Shown: positions 39,184-48,738, counted from the first letter of the stretch. The stretch is 64,000 nt of DNA from Kitasatospora sp. NBC_01266 (GCF_036242395.1 NZ_CP108458.1:7006001-7070000), one strand, 5' to 3'. Program-made: numbers and translations. The notes: generated by a model not told the origin, from the sequence alone.

Positions 39184-40152
39184 GCGCGCGTCGCGGGCCG
39201 CGAGCCGGTACTGCACACCCTGCACACCGCCCGGGTAGCGGTAGCCGGGCGGACGGTGGGCGGCGAAGTGGGCGGCGATCCGGTGGAAGAAGTCCCGGCG
39301 CAGCTCGCCGGGGACCAGACCGGGGGTGTCGTAGATGGTCAGCGCCTGCTTCACGGTCCGCTCGAAGACCAGGGTGCGCAGGTCGTCCAGGTCCGGGCGG
39401 CGGTCCAGGAAGGCGAAGATCGCCTCGTACTGGGCGAAGGCGTCGGCGTGCTTGGCGGAGGCGGTGGCGGTGATCGCACCGGGGCGGCCGCGGCGGTAGT
39501 TGTAGCAGGAGCGGTCGAGGTAGCGCAGCCGGCGGGCGGCCAGCAGGGCCGGGTAGGTGACCGAGATGTCCTCGTAGAAGCCGCGGCCGAAGGAGACGTC
39601 CAGGCTGTCCAGGAACGCGCGGGAGAAGACCTTGTTCCAGACCGAGAGCACCGTGCGCAGCAGCGCCGGGTGCTCGCGCAGGGTGGCACCCTCGGGGCGC
39701 TCCAGCGGGGAGCCGGCCAGCAGGTGGCGCCAGGGGTTGGGCTCGGTGCTGTCGTCCGGATACACGTGGTCGAAGCCGAGCAGCAGCACGTCCAGCTCAC
39801 CGGGCCGCTCGGCGCGCAGCTCCGCCAGCACGGCGTCCAGGGCGCCCTCGGGGAGCCAGTCGTCGCTGTCCACGCACCAGAGGTAGCTGCCGCGTGCCTC
39901 GGGCAGCGCGGCGATCCGGGCGCCGCCCAGGCCCTGGTTCTCCGCGAGGTGCAGCACCCGCAGGCGCGGGTCGCGGGCGGCGTAGTCGTCCAGGATCGCG
40001 CCGCAGCCGTCGGGGGAGCGGTCGTCGACCGCGATCACCTCGAAGTCCTCGCTCGACTGGCCGGCCAGGATCGAGTCCAGGCAGCGCGGCAGGAACTGCT
40101 CCACGCCATGGACGGGGACGACGATGCTGAGGAGGGGAGGCACGGGCGCCAC
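39106..40152 (-). CDS. Family 2 glycosyltransferase
   Basis: The 348-residue GT-A enzyme has LLSIVVPVHGVEQFLPRCLDS, VDDRSPDG, GLGGARI and the metal motif VDSDDW, followed by SVWNKVFSRAFLDS and YEDISVTYPALL. It resembles teichoic-acid-type glycosyl or glycerophosphate transferases such as the one at 34100. GTG at 40152 (VAPVPPLL) or 40143 may be the start; the longer frame to 40368 has no ribosome site. Its 3' end abuts the truncated antiporter, so this gene was probably brought there by the same rearrangement. Confidence 0.85.
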   Translation of the reverse strand: MAPVPPLLSIVVPVHGVEQFLPRCLDSILAGQSSEDFEVIAVDDRSPDGCGAILDDYAARDPRLRVLHLAENQGLGGARIAALPEARGSYLWCVDSDDWLPEGALDAVLAELRAERPGELDVLLLGFDHVYPDDSTEPNPWRHLLAGSPLERPEGATLREHPALLRTVLSVWNKVFSRAFLDSLDVSFGRGFYEDISVTYPALLAARRLRYLDRSCYNYRRGRPGAITATASAKHADAFAQYEAIFAFLDRRPDLDDLRTLVFERTVKQALTIYDTPGLVPGELRRDFFHRIAAHFAAHRPPGYRYPGGVQGVQYRLAARDARLPYDELRRAGRLPRTLKAGLRKSGG

Positions 40153-40891
40153 TCTATCGACGTCGCACAACGGCCTCGAACGCCCCTGAACGCCGCTGAG
40201 CGCCTCTGCGCGCCGGTGCGGGGCCGAGGTGCCGCCGATCCGCCGCCGGACGTGGCGGGCGCCGGTGCCGCGCCGGAAGCGGCGGCACCGGCGGCCGTTG
40301 GCGGCCCGGCCGACCCTCAACGGCCTGCCGCCGATCCTCCACCGCCTGAAGCCGAGCCGCCGCGACATCGGGACGGCCGGACAGTAGACCCAGGAGGTGG
40401 TGGAAGCTCTGGTGGTGAAGCTCTGCCGATGAAAGCTCTGCGTTCATCAGTCGAAACCTTGAGTGAGGATACTGTGATCCTGCCCACTCGTGGTTGCTCG
40501 GAACAGATACTGCTTGGACATAACGGGCGCGTCAATCCCCCGTGAGCATTCAGTTTCCGAAAGCTATCCGATCGGTGCCGGCCGGACCCGCCCGCCCCGG
40601 CCGCGCCTACCCCGGTGGCGGGTGTCCCGCGGGGCGCCGATGTGACGCCCTGTCGGCCCGAACTCCCGTCAGGGAGAGGTACGTGGCTCGCGGTCGGCCG
40701 GGTTCAGCGGGTTTGCCCCGGTCGATGGTGCTTATCGATGCTCAGTCGTGACCGTGCCAGGGAGCCCTGATGCCACCTGAGTTGTCATCACGCGATACGG
40801 TGGCTCAACACCAGGACGGTTGCGTGAGGACCGTCCCTCATGGAACTCTTCGCCTCACGGCCCTGGCGCCTCGTAGGGGTGGGAAAAACTC
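40153..40891. other. Intergenic region without a clear gene
   Basis: The 739-bp gap separates divergent genes and must include promoters for both. No frame has a good ribosome site. The part at 40440-40560 is lower in GC than the rest. Short GAACGCC-type repeats occur at about 40178-40205. Nothing more can be supported. Confidence 0.45.
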
Positions 40892-41158
40892 ATGGAACAC
40901 ATGCAAGTGCGGAACAGGCCCCGCGTGCCGGCCATTCAGTGCGGCGTGGGCGCGACCGGGCGGCGGATCGAACGCCACCTGTCCGTACTCGGCGCGCCTG
41001 CCCTCCCGGTGGTCGACACCGCGGAGGCGCTCGGCCTGATAAGGGAACTGACGCCCCGTGGCGTGAGTCCGCATGCCGCGCCGCGGCGCACCACCCGGGT
41101 GCTGCTGCTGGCCCCGCTGCGGCGGCTCAAGCGCAGCCTCTTCGGCAGCCGGGGGTAG
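40892..41158 (+). CDS. Small basic hypothetical protein (88 residues)
   Basis: The product begins MEHMQVRNRPRVPAIQCGVG, continues RRIERHLSVLGAPALPVVDT and ends with a basic helix RVLLLAPLRRLKRSLFGSRG. ATG at 40892 or 40904 may be used; GGTGGGAA lies upstream. It has no recognised domain. The Arg-rich end could bind membrane or nucleic acid. The coherent amino-acid pattern makes it likely to be a real streptomycete gene. Confidence 0.5.
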   Translation: MEHMQVRNRPRVPAIQCGVGATGRRIERHLSVLGAPALPVVDTAEALGLIRELTPRGVSPHAAPRRTTRVLLLAPLRRLKRSLFGSRG

Positions 41159-41251
41159 GCCCTCCGATCTCCCCGGCACCGGGTCGAGGTGCGGTGGATC
41201 CGTCGGCGGGGGCGCTTGTCGCGCGCCCCGCCCGCGACGGAGGATGGCGTC

Positions 41252-41674
41252 ATGGCCGACTCCTTCCAGACCCGGACCTTCGAGATCACCACCGGCGACC
41301 GCGAGGTCGCCCTGGACATCACCGACCGCTGCGCGGACTTCCTCGGCGAGGCGGCGGCCGGCCGGGACGGGCTGCTCAACGTGTTCGTCCCCCATGCCAC
41401 CGCAGGCGTGGCGGTGCTGGAGACCGGGGCCGGCAGCGATGACGACCTGCTCGCCGTGCTGCGCGACCTGCTGCCCGCCGACGACCGCTGGCGCCACCGC
41501 CACGGCAGCCCCGGCCACGGCCGCGACCATGTGCTCCCCGGGCTGGTCGCCCCGCATGCCACCCTGCCGGTGATCGGCGGCCGGATGGCGCTCGGCGTCT
41601 GGCAGTCGGTGGTGCTGATCGACACCAACCGCGACAACCCGCGCCGGACGGTGCGGCTCTCGTTCCTGGGCTGA
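41252..41674 (+). CDS. YjbQ-family (UPF0047) protein
   Basis: The 140-residue protein has the UPF0047 pattern: FVPHATAGVAVLETG near residue 47 with the conserved His, then SPGHGRDHVLPGLVAPHATLPVIGGRMALGVWQSVVLIDTN. YjbQ proteins are small trimeric beta proteins with weak thiamine-phosphate synthase activity reported; the real role is unsure. The ATG at 41252 is preceded by GGAGGA. A small zinc-binding protein gene follows by 8 bp and may be co-transcribed. Confidence 0.92.
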   Translation: MADSFQTRTFEITTGDREVALDITDRCADFLGEAAAGRDGLLNVFVPHATAGVAVLETGAGSDDDLLAVLRDLLPADDRWRHRHGSPGHGRDHVLPGLVAPHATLPVIGGRMALGVWQSVVLIDTNRDNPRRTVRLSFLG

Positions 41675-41682
41675 GGTGTCCG

Positions 41683-41916
41683 ATGATGGACGGCATGACC
41701 GACGCCGCTACCGCCGACGACTCCTCCTACTGCGCCGTCCCCGCCGCAGCTGAGTCCGCCCTGAGCGCTCTCGCCGCCGCCGGCCCGGGCGCCGGCCCGC
41801 GCGCGGACTGCGTGCTGTGCGGCGACCCCACCGAGTACCCGGCGGGCACGCCGGGCAGCACCTGGTGCCCGCGCTGCGCCTGGCAGCAGGCGCAGCGCGG
41901 GGCCTGCTCGGGCTGA
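41683..41916 (+). CDS. Small zinc-ribbon-like protein
   Basis: The 77-residue product has an acidic, Ala-rich N-terminus and a C-terminal CVLCGDPTEYPAG...WCPRC unit, two CxxC knuckles 18 residues apart, the form of a zinc ribbon. One more Cys is near the end. Several Met codons (41683, 41686, 41695) could start it. It follows the YjbQ-type gene closely. It may bind nucleic acid or protein; nothing more specific can be said. Confidence 0.6.
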   Translation: MMDGMTDAATADDSSYCAVPAAAESALSALAAAGPGAGPRADCVLCGDPTEYPAGTPGSTWCPRCAWQQAQRGACSG

Positions 41917-41949
41917 GGCCTCAGGTCACGCCGCCGCGCCCGGGCCGGA

Positions 41950-44900
41950 TCAGGCCGCGTCCGGGCCGGTGAGCTGCAGAGTCGAGCCCTGCCGGGCCTT
42001 GCGGACCAGCAGCTGGGTGGGAATCCGCTGGCGCAGGTCGGCGACGTGGCTGACGATCCCGACGGCGCGGTCGCGCTCGCGCAGGCCGTCGAGGACGTCC
42101 ATCACCTCTTCCAGGGCCTGCTCGTCCAGGGTGCCGAAGCCCTCGTCGATGAAGAGGGTGTCCAGCGGCATGCCGCCCGCCTCGTCCGTCACCACGTCGG
42201 CCAGGCCCAGGGCCAGGGCCAGCGAGGCGAAGAAGCTCTCGCCGCCGGAGAGGGTGGCGGTGTCCCGCTCGGTCCCGGTCCAGGCGTCGACCACCAGCAG
42301 GGACAGGCCCGAGCGGCGGCTGCCGGGACCCCGCTCGTCGCTGTGCACCAAGGTGTAGCGGCCACCGGACATCCGGACCAGGCGGGTGCTGGCGGCGGCC
42401 GCGACCTGCTCCAGGCGGGCGGCCAGCACATAGGACTCCAGGCGCATCTTCAGCCGGTTGTCGCCGCTGGTGCCGCCGGCCAGCTGGGCGAGGCGGCTGA
42501 TCTCGCCGAAGGCCGCGAGCCGGGGGCCCAACTCGGTGGCCAGTCGGCCGAGTCGCCGGCCGAGCTCGGCCAGCTCGCCCTGCCGCTCGCGGGCGGTGTG
42601 CTCGGTCGCGGTCGCGCCGCGCAGGGCCTCGATGGCCTGGTGCAGCGCCCGCTGGGCGCGTGGCGGGTCGGCGGGGGGCAGCGCGGCGGCGGCGGACAGT
42701 TCGGGGCGGGCCAACTCGTCCTGCACGGCGCGGCGCCGGGCGGCGCGCTCGGCCAGCCGGTGGCGCAGCGCGGCCAGTTGCTCGGCGGGCAGCCCGGCCG
42801 CCGCGGCCTGGGCCGGGCCCGCGAAGCCGGCCTCGCCGGCGGTCAGCGCCAACTCCCGCTCGGCCTCGCGCAGCTGGGCCGCCGCCTGGTCCGCGCTGCG
42901 GGCGGCCTGGGCGGTGGCGGCGAGCGCCTGGGCGAGTCGGCCGAGCCGCTCGGCGCGGGCGGCCACCGACGGGTCGGTGCCGCGGGCCTCGGCCACCCGG
43001 TCGGCCAACTCGGCCCGTTCGGCGGCCAGTGCCTCCAGCCGGGCGGTCCCGGCGGCCACCCGCTCGCGGTTCTCCTGCAGTTGGGCGCTGTAGTGCTGTG
43101 CTCGGCGCTCCGCCTGCTCGCGTTCCTGGAGCAGTGCGGTCAGCTCCTCGGCGGCCCGCAGCGCGGCGCGGTGCGCGAGGGTCAGCTCGTCGAGCCGGGC
43201 GCCGAGCGCCGCGACCGGCTCGGCGCCGGCCGTCGCCTCGGCCGTGGCCGAGGCGACCCGGAGCCTGGTCAGCTCCTGCTCGGCCGCGGCGGCCTCGCGC
43301 TCGGTGCGCTGCTGGGCCTCGACGGCGGCCTGTTCGTCCGCCGCGCGGACTGGCGCGGTGGCGGGGGCGGCCGGCGCCGGATGCTCGGTGGCGCCGCAGA
43401 CCAGGCAGGCCTCGCCCGCGCGCAGCCGGTCGGCCAGCTCGGCGGCCATCCCGTCCAGGCGGCGCTGCCGCAGGTCCAGGGTGTGCTCGCGGGCGGTGAG
43501 CGCGACCCGCTTAAGGGCCAGCAGGGAGTGCTCGGCGCGCCGGCCGGCCGCCCGCAGCTCGTCGCGCCGGTGGGCGGCGGCCAGGCACTGCTCGGCCTCG
43601 GCCCGCTGGACGGTCAGCTGCTCGGCCCGGGTGGCGGCGGCCCGCGCCGTCTCCTCGCGGCCGGCCCGGGCCTCGGCGGCGGCCTGCTGCTCGGTCAGCC
43701 AGCGTTCGGCCTCCTGGGCCAGCTCCTCGGCCTGGCGCAGCTCGGCCGCCTCGCGCCGCTGGTCGCTCGCGAGCGCGGCGCCCCGCCGCTCGTCGGCGGC
43801 CGCCGACTCCAGCCGGCCGATCGCGGCCCGCACCTCGCCCTCGACCCCGGCCAGCTGCTCGGCGGGGGCGTTCGCCGCCCCCGCCGGGTCCCAGAGCGTG
43901 GCCAGCCGGCGGCGGCCCTGCTGCTCGGCCGCTCGGGCCCGCTCCTCGGCGGCGCTCGCGGCGGCGCGGGCGCGCAGCGCGGACTCGACCGCCAGCGCGG
44001 CCTGGGCCAGCGTCAGCCGCCGCTGCTCGGCCTCCTCCTGATCCTGGGTCCGGGCCAGTGCCTCGGCCTGCTGCAGCGCCTCGGCATGGCGCTGCTGACG
44101 GCCGGCCAGCTGCTGACGGTCCGTCAGTTCATGCTCGGCGGCCCGCTCGCGCGCCTTGGCGGCGGCCAGGGCGCAGGCGCTGACCTGGAGCGACTCGGCG
44201 GCGTCGGCGCGCAGCAGCGCGGCCCAGCCGAGCGCCGCCGAGGTGAGCGCGCCGTCATCGGTGCCCGGCTCGCCCTCGGCGGGGAGGAACTCGGCGGCGG
44301 GGTGGGCCGCCGGGCCGGCCGCCTGCTCGATCCGGCTGACCAGCTCGCGCAGCCGGCGCCGGTCGGCCTGCACCGCCGCCTCGTGCTCGCGGCGCCGCTC
44401 GCCCAGCCAGCTCTCCACCCGGCGGTAGCGCTCGGTGTCGAAGAGCTTGCCGAGCAGCTCGGCGCGCTGGGTCGCGTCGGCCTTCAGGAAGCGGGCGAAA
44501 TCGCCCTGCGGCAGCAGCACCACCTGGCAGAACTGCTCGCGGCTCATCCCGATCAGCCGCAGGATCTCCTCGCCGGTCTCCTGGTGCGAGCGGCTGGCCG
44601 CGCGCCAGCCCGGCTGCCCCTGGCCGGCGTCCGCGACCCACTCGCGCAGCAGGGTCTGCGCCTTCTCCACGGTCCAGCCGGTGCCGCGCTTCTTGGGCCG
44701 GGGCTGCTCGGGCAGCCGGGTGATCTCCAGTCGCCGCCCGCCCAGGGTCAGCTCCAGGGTGACCTCGGTGAGCTGCTGCGCCTCGGCGTGGTCGCTGCGC
44801 ACCCGGTTGGCCCGGCGGCTGCCGGGCAGCTCGCCGTAGAGGGCGTAGCAGACCGCGTCGAGCACGCTGCTCTTGCCCGCGCCGGTGGCGCCGCGCAGCA

Positions 44901-44994
44901 GGAAGAGGCCGCCGGCGGCCAGCGCGTCGAAGTCCACCTGCTGGCGACCGGCGAACGGGCCGAAGGCGGTGAGGGAGAGCCGGTGCAGCCTCAT
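41950..44994 (-). CDS. sbcC: Nuclease subunit SbcC (Rad50-like ATPase)
   Basis: This is a 1014-residue SMC-type ATPase. It has Walker A GATGAGKSS at residue ~36, then long Ala/Glu/Arg coiled-coil arms with the zinc-hook CLVCG at the middle (about residue 517). At the end come the signature TLSGGESFFASLALALGL, Walker B LDTLFIDEGFGTLDE and VGIVSHV. With SbcD it opens hairpins and trims protein-blocked DNA ends in repair. The start overlaps the sbcD stop (ATGA). The length is normal. Confidence 0.95.
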   Translation of the reverse strand: MRLHRLSLTAFGPFAGRQQVDFDALAAGGLFLLRGATGAGKSSVLDAVCYALYGELPGSRRANRVRSDHAEAQQLTEVTLELTLGGRRLEITRLPEQPRPKKRGTGWTVEKAQTLLREWVADAGQGQPGWRAASRSHQETGEEILRLIGMSREQFCQVVLLPQGDFARFLKADATQRAELLGKLFDTERYRRVESWLGERRREHEAAVQADRRRLRELVSRIEQAAGPAAHPAAEFLPAEGEPGTDDGALTSAALGWAALLRADAAESLQVSACALAAAKARERAAEHELTDRQQLAGRQQRHAEALQQAEALARTQDQEEAEQRRLTLAQAALAVESALRARAAASAAEERARAAEQQGRRRLATLWDPAGAANAPAEQLAGVEGEVRAAIGRLESAAADERRGAALASDQRREAAELRQAEELAQEAERWLTEQQAAAEARAGREETARAAATRAEQLTVQRAEAEQCLAAAHRRDELRAAGRRAEHSLLALKRVALTAREHTLDLRQRRLDGMAAELADRLRAGEACLVCGATEHPAPAAPATAPVRAADEQAAVEAQQRTEREAAAAEQELTRLRVASATAEATAGAEPVAALGARLDELTLAHRAALRAAEELTALLQEREQAERRAQHYSAQLQENRERVAAGTARLEALAAERAELADRVAEARGTDPSVAARAERLGRLAQALAATAQAARSADQAAAQLREAERELALTAGEAGFAGPAQAAAAGLPAEQLAALRHRLAERAARRRAVQDELARPELSAAAALPPADPPRAQRALHQAIEALRGATATEHTARERQGELAELGRRLGRLATELGPRLAAFGEISRLAQLAGGTSGDNRLKMRLESYVLAARLEQVAAAASTRLVRMSGGRYTLVHSDERGPGSRRSGLSLLVVDAWTGTERDTATLSGGESFFASLALALGLADVVTDEAGGMPLDTLFIDEGFGTLDEQALEEVMDVLDGLRERDRAVGIVSHVADLRQRIPTQLLVRKARQGSTLQLTGPDAA

Positions 44995-46160
44995 CGGGGC
45001 AGCTCCGCCCGCTGCTCCTGGTCGGTGCGGACCCGCTCGAAGCCGTCGCGCAGCCAGTCCCGCTCACGCGGCGCCAGCTCGACCCCCGGGCGCACATGGC
45101 GCACGAAGCTCTCGGCCACCTCCAGTTCGCCGCGCCCGCGCACCCGCGAGGCGTAGGAGGCCGGGCCCTGCTCGAGTGCCTGATCGGGTTCGAAGAGCAG
45201 CTGCAGGGTGTGCGGGAAGCGGCGGCGCAGCCGCTCCATCGGCTCGCTCGGGCGGGCCGGGTCGGTCAGCGTGACCTGGACCCAGGACTGCTCGTGCTCG
45301 GCCAGCGCCGGGTCGGTGAGCAGCTGCTCCAGCGGGCCGCGCAGGCAGGCCAGCGGACGCGGCACCGGGCAGTCGATCCGCTCGGCGGCCACCGAGCCGT
45401 CGCCGGCCAGGTCGACCAGCCACATGGTCTTGCGCTGGCGGGCCTCGGAGAAGGAGTAGGCGAGCGGGGAGCCGCTGTAGCGCAGGTGCGGAGCCAGCGT
45501 CTGCGCGCCGTGCAGGTGGCCGAGCGCCGCGTAGTGCACTCCGTCGAAGACGCTCGCGGGCACGCTCGCCACGCCGCCCACCGCGATGTCCCGCTCGCTG
45601 TCGCTGACCGCGCCGCCGGTGACGAAGGCGTGCGCGAGCACCACCGCCCGGGTGCCGGCCGGGCGGGCCGCCAGATCGGCCCGCACCTGGTCCATCGCCG
45701 CGCCGAGGACGGCCGCGTGACCGCCGCGCTGCAGCCCGAACCGCTCGCGCACCAGCAGCGGCTCCAGGTAGGGCAGGCCGTAGACCGCGACCTCGCCGTG
45801 CCGGTCGGCGAGCAGCACCGGGGCGGCGCAGCCCTCGGGGTCGGTGCGCAGGTGGATGCCGGCCCGCTCGATCAGCCCGGCGCCGACGCCCAGCCGGCGG
45901 GCCGAGTCGTGGTTGCCGCTGATGAAGACGGTCGGCACGGCGAGGTCGGCCAGCCGGTGCAGCGCCTCGTCGAACAGGGCGACCGCCTCCAGGCCGGGCA
46001 GTGCCCGGTCGTAGACATCGCCGGCGACCAGCACGGCGTCGACGTCCTGCGCCTCGACCACGGCCACCAGGTGGTCGAGGAAGGCGCGCTGGGCGTCGTG
46101 CAGGCTCTCCCGGTGGAAGGAACGGCCCAGATGCCAGTCGGAGGTATGCAGCAGTCGCAT
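44991..46160 (-). CDS. sbcD: Nuclease subunit SbcD (Mre11-like)
   Basis: The 389-residue metallophosphoesterase begins MRLLHTSDWHLGRSFHRESL, with Asp and His metal ligands. It continues with VAGDVYDRALPG, FISGNHDSARRL and LAHAFVTGG plus GHLHGAQ, the complete set of nuclease motifs. It is the Mn2+-dependent nuclease of the SbcCD complex. It starts at the ATG at 46160, which gives the canonical N-terminus; the longer frame is rejected. It is translationally coupled to sbcC. Confidence 0.95.
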   Translation of the reverse strand: MRLLHTSDWHLGRSFHRESLHDAQRAFLDHLVAVVEAQDVDAVLVAGDVYDRALPGLEAVALFDEALHRLADLAVPTVFISGNHDSARRLGVGAGLIERAGIHLRTDPEGCAAPVLLADRHGEVAVYGLPYLEPLLVRERFGLQRGGHAAVLGAAMDQVRADLAARPAGTRAVVLAHAFVTGGAVSDSERDIAVGGVASVPASVFDGVHYAALGHLHGAQTLAPHLRYSGSPLAYSFSEARQRKTMWLVDLAGDGSVAAERIDCPVPRPLACLRGPLEQLLTDPALAEHEQSWVQVTLTDPARPSEPMERLRRRFPHTLQLLFEPDQALEQGPASYASRVRGRGELEVAESFVRHVRPGVELAPRERDWLRDGFERVRTDQEQRAELPR

Positions 46161-46286
46161 GGACCCGACCCTAGCGGGGGGCAGTGACAACCCACGGATG
46201 GTCGAGCGCCCCAGGAGTCCCACGACACACGGCGCCGATCACCAGGGGGCGGTCGCCGGTGGCGCTCGGTAGCCTCGGCGGCGGCC

Positions 46287-46337
46287 GATCGGGTCACCGG
46301 TCGGGTCACCGGACCGGGTCGCTGGATCGGGTCGCCG
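46287..46337. repeat. Four imperfect 12-13 bp tandem repeats
   Basis: GATCGGGTCACCG, GTCGGGTCACCG, GACCGGGTCGCTG and GATCGGGTCGCCG follow one another between the divergent sbcD and NUDIX genes. They could be spaced regulator sites or simple slippage repeats. Confidence 0.55.
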
Positions 46338-46498
46338 GGGTGCCCCGGGCGGGCGCGAGGGCTGTTCATCGACCTCCTGTTCGGGGAAGATCAACACGTC
46401 GGACCCGCGCGAACCCCCCGATCCCCGCGCCGGTGCGCCGACGACCGCAGCGGATCAGACCAGCCGGCCCCGACCGGCCCGACACCGGAGGGGGAGCT

Positions 46499-47107
46499 AT
46501 GCAGCGGATCGAGTACAGCGCGGAGATCGCCGAGCTGCTGGGCCGCGTCCGGCGCCGCCCGCCCGCCGGCTGGCCCTGGCGTCCGGGCGAGGCGGTACCG
46601 CAGTGGCTGCCGGTCAAGCAGTCCTGGGGCTGGCTCTTCGCGCCGGACGGGCGGGTGCTGACGCTGGTCAACCCCAAGGACGGCATCGTCAGCCTGCCCG
46701 GCGGTTCGCTGGAGATCGAGGACGCCGGTGACCCCGGGGCGGCGCTGGCCCGGGAGGCGGCCGAGGAGGCGCAGGCGGTGATCGGCCCCGCGCACTACCT
46801 GGGCTACCTCTACGACCGGGTCGGCTCCGCCAACGGCGGCCACGAGTGCGCCCGGGTACGGATGGCCGCCGCGCTGCGCGCGGTGGGACCGAGCCGCCCG
46901 GATCCGGCCTCCGGGCGGCACTACCGGCGGTTGCTGGTGGCCCCGGGCCTGGCGGTCGAACTGCTCGGCTGGGGCGCCCCCGGGCTGCGGCAGGCCCGGG
47001 TCGCGGTGCAGGCGGCGGTGAGCCGGCTCGGCGTGCCGGAGGCGGCCAACGAGGTGATCGAGGAGCTGCCGGTGACGGGGTGCGAGGTCTTCCCGGCCAC
47101 CGACTGA
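46499..47107 (+). CDS. NUDIX-like hydrolase with stretched NUDIX box
   Basis: The 202-residue protein has LPGGSLEIEDAGDPGAALAREAAEEAQAVI. The final REAAEE is intact, but the first half is longer than GX5E-X7-REUXEE by a few residues (an EDAGDPG-type insert), as in some divergent NUDIX enzymes. It would hydrolyse a nucleotide-linked diphosphate; the substrate is unknown. GGAGGGGGAG precedes the ATG at 46499. It is divergent from sbcD. Confidence 0.75.
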   Translation: MQRIEYSAEIAELLGRVRRRPPAGWPWRPGEAVPQWLPVKQSWGWLFAPDGRVLTLVNPKDGIVSLPGGSLEIEDAGDPGAALAREAAEEAQAVIGPAHYLGYLYDRVGSANGGHECARVRMAAALRAVGPSRPDPASGRHYRRLLVAPGLAVELLGWGAPGLRQARVAVQAAVSRLGVPEAANEVIEELPVTGCEVFPATD

Positions 47108-47253
47108 CGCCCGGTGCCGTGCGTGTCGGTGTGCGTTCTGTGGCCGTGGTGCGTCGATCGGTTCGGCGGGGTGTGGGTTTTCCGGTGAGTCGCCACCGGC
47201 CGTCGGCTAGGGTCGGTGGCGTTGCGATGGCCATCCGAGGGGGGAACGCGCAG

Positions 47254-47613
47254 ATGCCTGGGCCGAGCGGCGGTCTCATCCATCACGTCGAGCTCTGGGT
47301 CGACGACTTGGTGGCAGCCGAGGAGCAGTGGGCGCCGGTGATGCTCGCGCTCGGCTGTGCGCCGTTCCAGAGTTGGCAGGCCGGGCGCAGTTGGCGGCTG
47401 GGTGACTGCTACCTGGTGCTGGAGCAGTCGCCGGCGCTGCGCCCCGGCGGGCACGACCGGTTGCGCGCCGGTCTCAACCATGTGGCGGTGCACGGCTCGC
47501 GCGCGGTGGTGGGTGCCGCGCTGGCGGCCGGCTGGACGCTGCGGGTGGACACCGGTGACACCGCGCACCTGGTGGACCGTCAAGGATTTGAACTCGAAGT
47601 GGTCTGCGCGTAA
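47254..47613 (+). CDS. VOC/glyoxalase-family protein
   Basis: This 119-residue single VOC domain has LIHHVELWVDDLVAAEEQWAP at the start, with the first metal-site His, GLNHVAVHGSRAVVG in the middle, and LVDRQGFELEVVCA at the end. These are the beta-alpha-beta-beta-beta landmarks of glyoxalase/bleomycin-resistance proteins. It probably forms a dimer and binds or converts a small molecule. GAGGGGGG before the ATG at 47254 sets the start over the in-frame ATG at 47227. Confidence 0.82.
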   Translation: MPGPSGGLIHHVELWVDDLVAAEEQWAPVMLALGCAPFQSWQAGRSWRLGDCYLVLEQSPALRPGGHDRLRAGLNHVAVHGSRAVVGAALAAGWTLRVDTGDTAHLVDRQGFELEVVCA

Positions 47614-47856
47614 CGGTTCCTGGTCCGTCCGCACGCCCGGCACACCGCCACCGGGAATCCGGCGTATTTCGAGCGTATTTCCAGCCCGCCTCAGGTTTCC
47701 CTCCAGAAAGTCGACGCAGAACCGACATCCTGGCCAACTTCAGTTCCCCGAACGAGAATTCCCGTCAACATATTTGGCATGGGCACTTCCCGGGAGTCGG
47801 CGTCACTGGTACCACGGAGTAACCCGCGTCACTCTCCCCGTCCTGATGGAGGTGCA

Positions 47857-48651
47857 ATGCGTTCCATCCGTGCTGTCTCCGGCGGCGTCATGGCTTCGCT
47901 TCTCGCCGTGACCACTCTTGTCCTCGCCGCACCCGCGAATGCGGCGGCGGTCAACTACGTCGCGCTCGGTGATTCCTACTCGGCCGGCGTCGGAGCCGGA
48001 AACTACGACAGCTCCAGCGGCGACTGCAGCCGGAGCTACAGCTCCTACCCGGAGCTGTGGGCCGGCGCCAACAGCCCGTCCAGCTTCAGCTTCGTCGCCT
48101 GTTCCGGTGCGACCACCACGGACGTGCTGAACAGCCAGCTCTCCGCGCTCAACTCCGGCACCACGCTGGTCAGCCTCACCATCGGCGGCAACGACGCGGG
48201 CTTCTCCAACACCATGGAGACCTGCGTGCTCGACGGCACCAGCTCCTGCCTGAGCGCGGTCTCCACCGCCGAGTCGTACGCCACCAACACGCTGCCCGGC
48301 CAGCTCAGCCAGCTGTACGCGGCGATCAGCGCCGCGGCGCCGAACGCCCGGGTCGTGGTGATGGGCTACCCGGAGCTCTACGAGGTCCCCGGGGACTGCT
48401 GGTTCGGCATCAGTGACACCTCGAGAACCGCCATCGACGGGGCCGCCGACACGCTGGACAACGTGATCAGCAAGGCGGCGGCCAACGCCGGCTTCACCTA
48501 TGCGGACGTCCGCAGTGCCTTCGGCGGGCACGAGATCTGCAGCGACGACGAGTGGCTGCACAGCACCACCCTGCCCATCGACGAGAGCTACCACCCCACC
48601 GCCGACGGTCAGTCGCTCGGCTACCTGCCGGTCTTCGAGAACGCCGCCTGA
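47857..48651 (+). CDS. Secreted GDSL/SGNH-family esterase
   Basis: The 264-residue exported enzyme starts with a Sec signal peptide (MRSIRAVSGGVMASLLAVTT... cleaved near ANAAA). It has the SGNH blocks: GDSYSAGVGAG with nucleophile Ser, ACSGATTTD with Gly, SLTIGGNDAGF with Asn, and the late DESYHPTADG with the Asp/His pair. It is like the streptomycete lipases/esterases of the S. rimosus and S. scabies type. Paired cysteines (CSRS, CSGAT, CVLDGTSSC, CWFG, EIC) suggest disulfides. GGAGG lies 6 bases before the ATG. Confidence 0.93.
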   Translation: MRSIRAVSGGVMASLLAVTTLVLAAPANAAAVNYVALGDSYSAGVGAGNYDSSSGDCSRSYSSYPELWAGANSPSSFSFVACSGATTTDVLNSQLSALNSGTTLVSLTIGGNDAGFSNTMETCVLDGTSSCLSAVSTAESYATNTLPGQLSQLYAAISAAAPNARVVVMGYPELYEVPGDCWFGISDTSRTAIDGAADTLDNVISKAAANAGFTYADVRSAFGGHEICSDDEWLHSTTLPIDESYHPTADGQSLGYLPVFENAA

Positions 48652-48670
48652 CCGGCCCTCGACCGTGCGA

Positions 48671-48714
48671 ACGGCGACCGCCCGGGTGTGTCCCCACACC
48701 CGGGCGGTCGCCGT
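48671..48714. terminator. 20-bp bidirectional hairpin terminator
   Basis: Positions 48671-48690 and 48695-48714 pair perfectly (ACGGCGACCGCCCGGGTGTG outward) with loop TCCC. It lies between the convergent esterase and chitinase genes and should terminate both. Confidence 0.8.
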
Positions 48715-48738
48715 CGTCGTCAGGTCGGTCGGGTCAGG

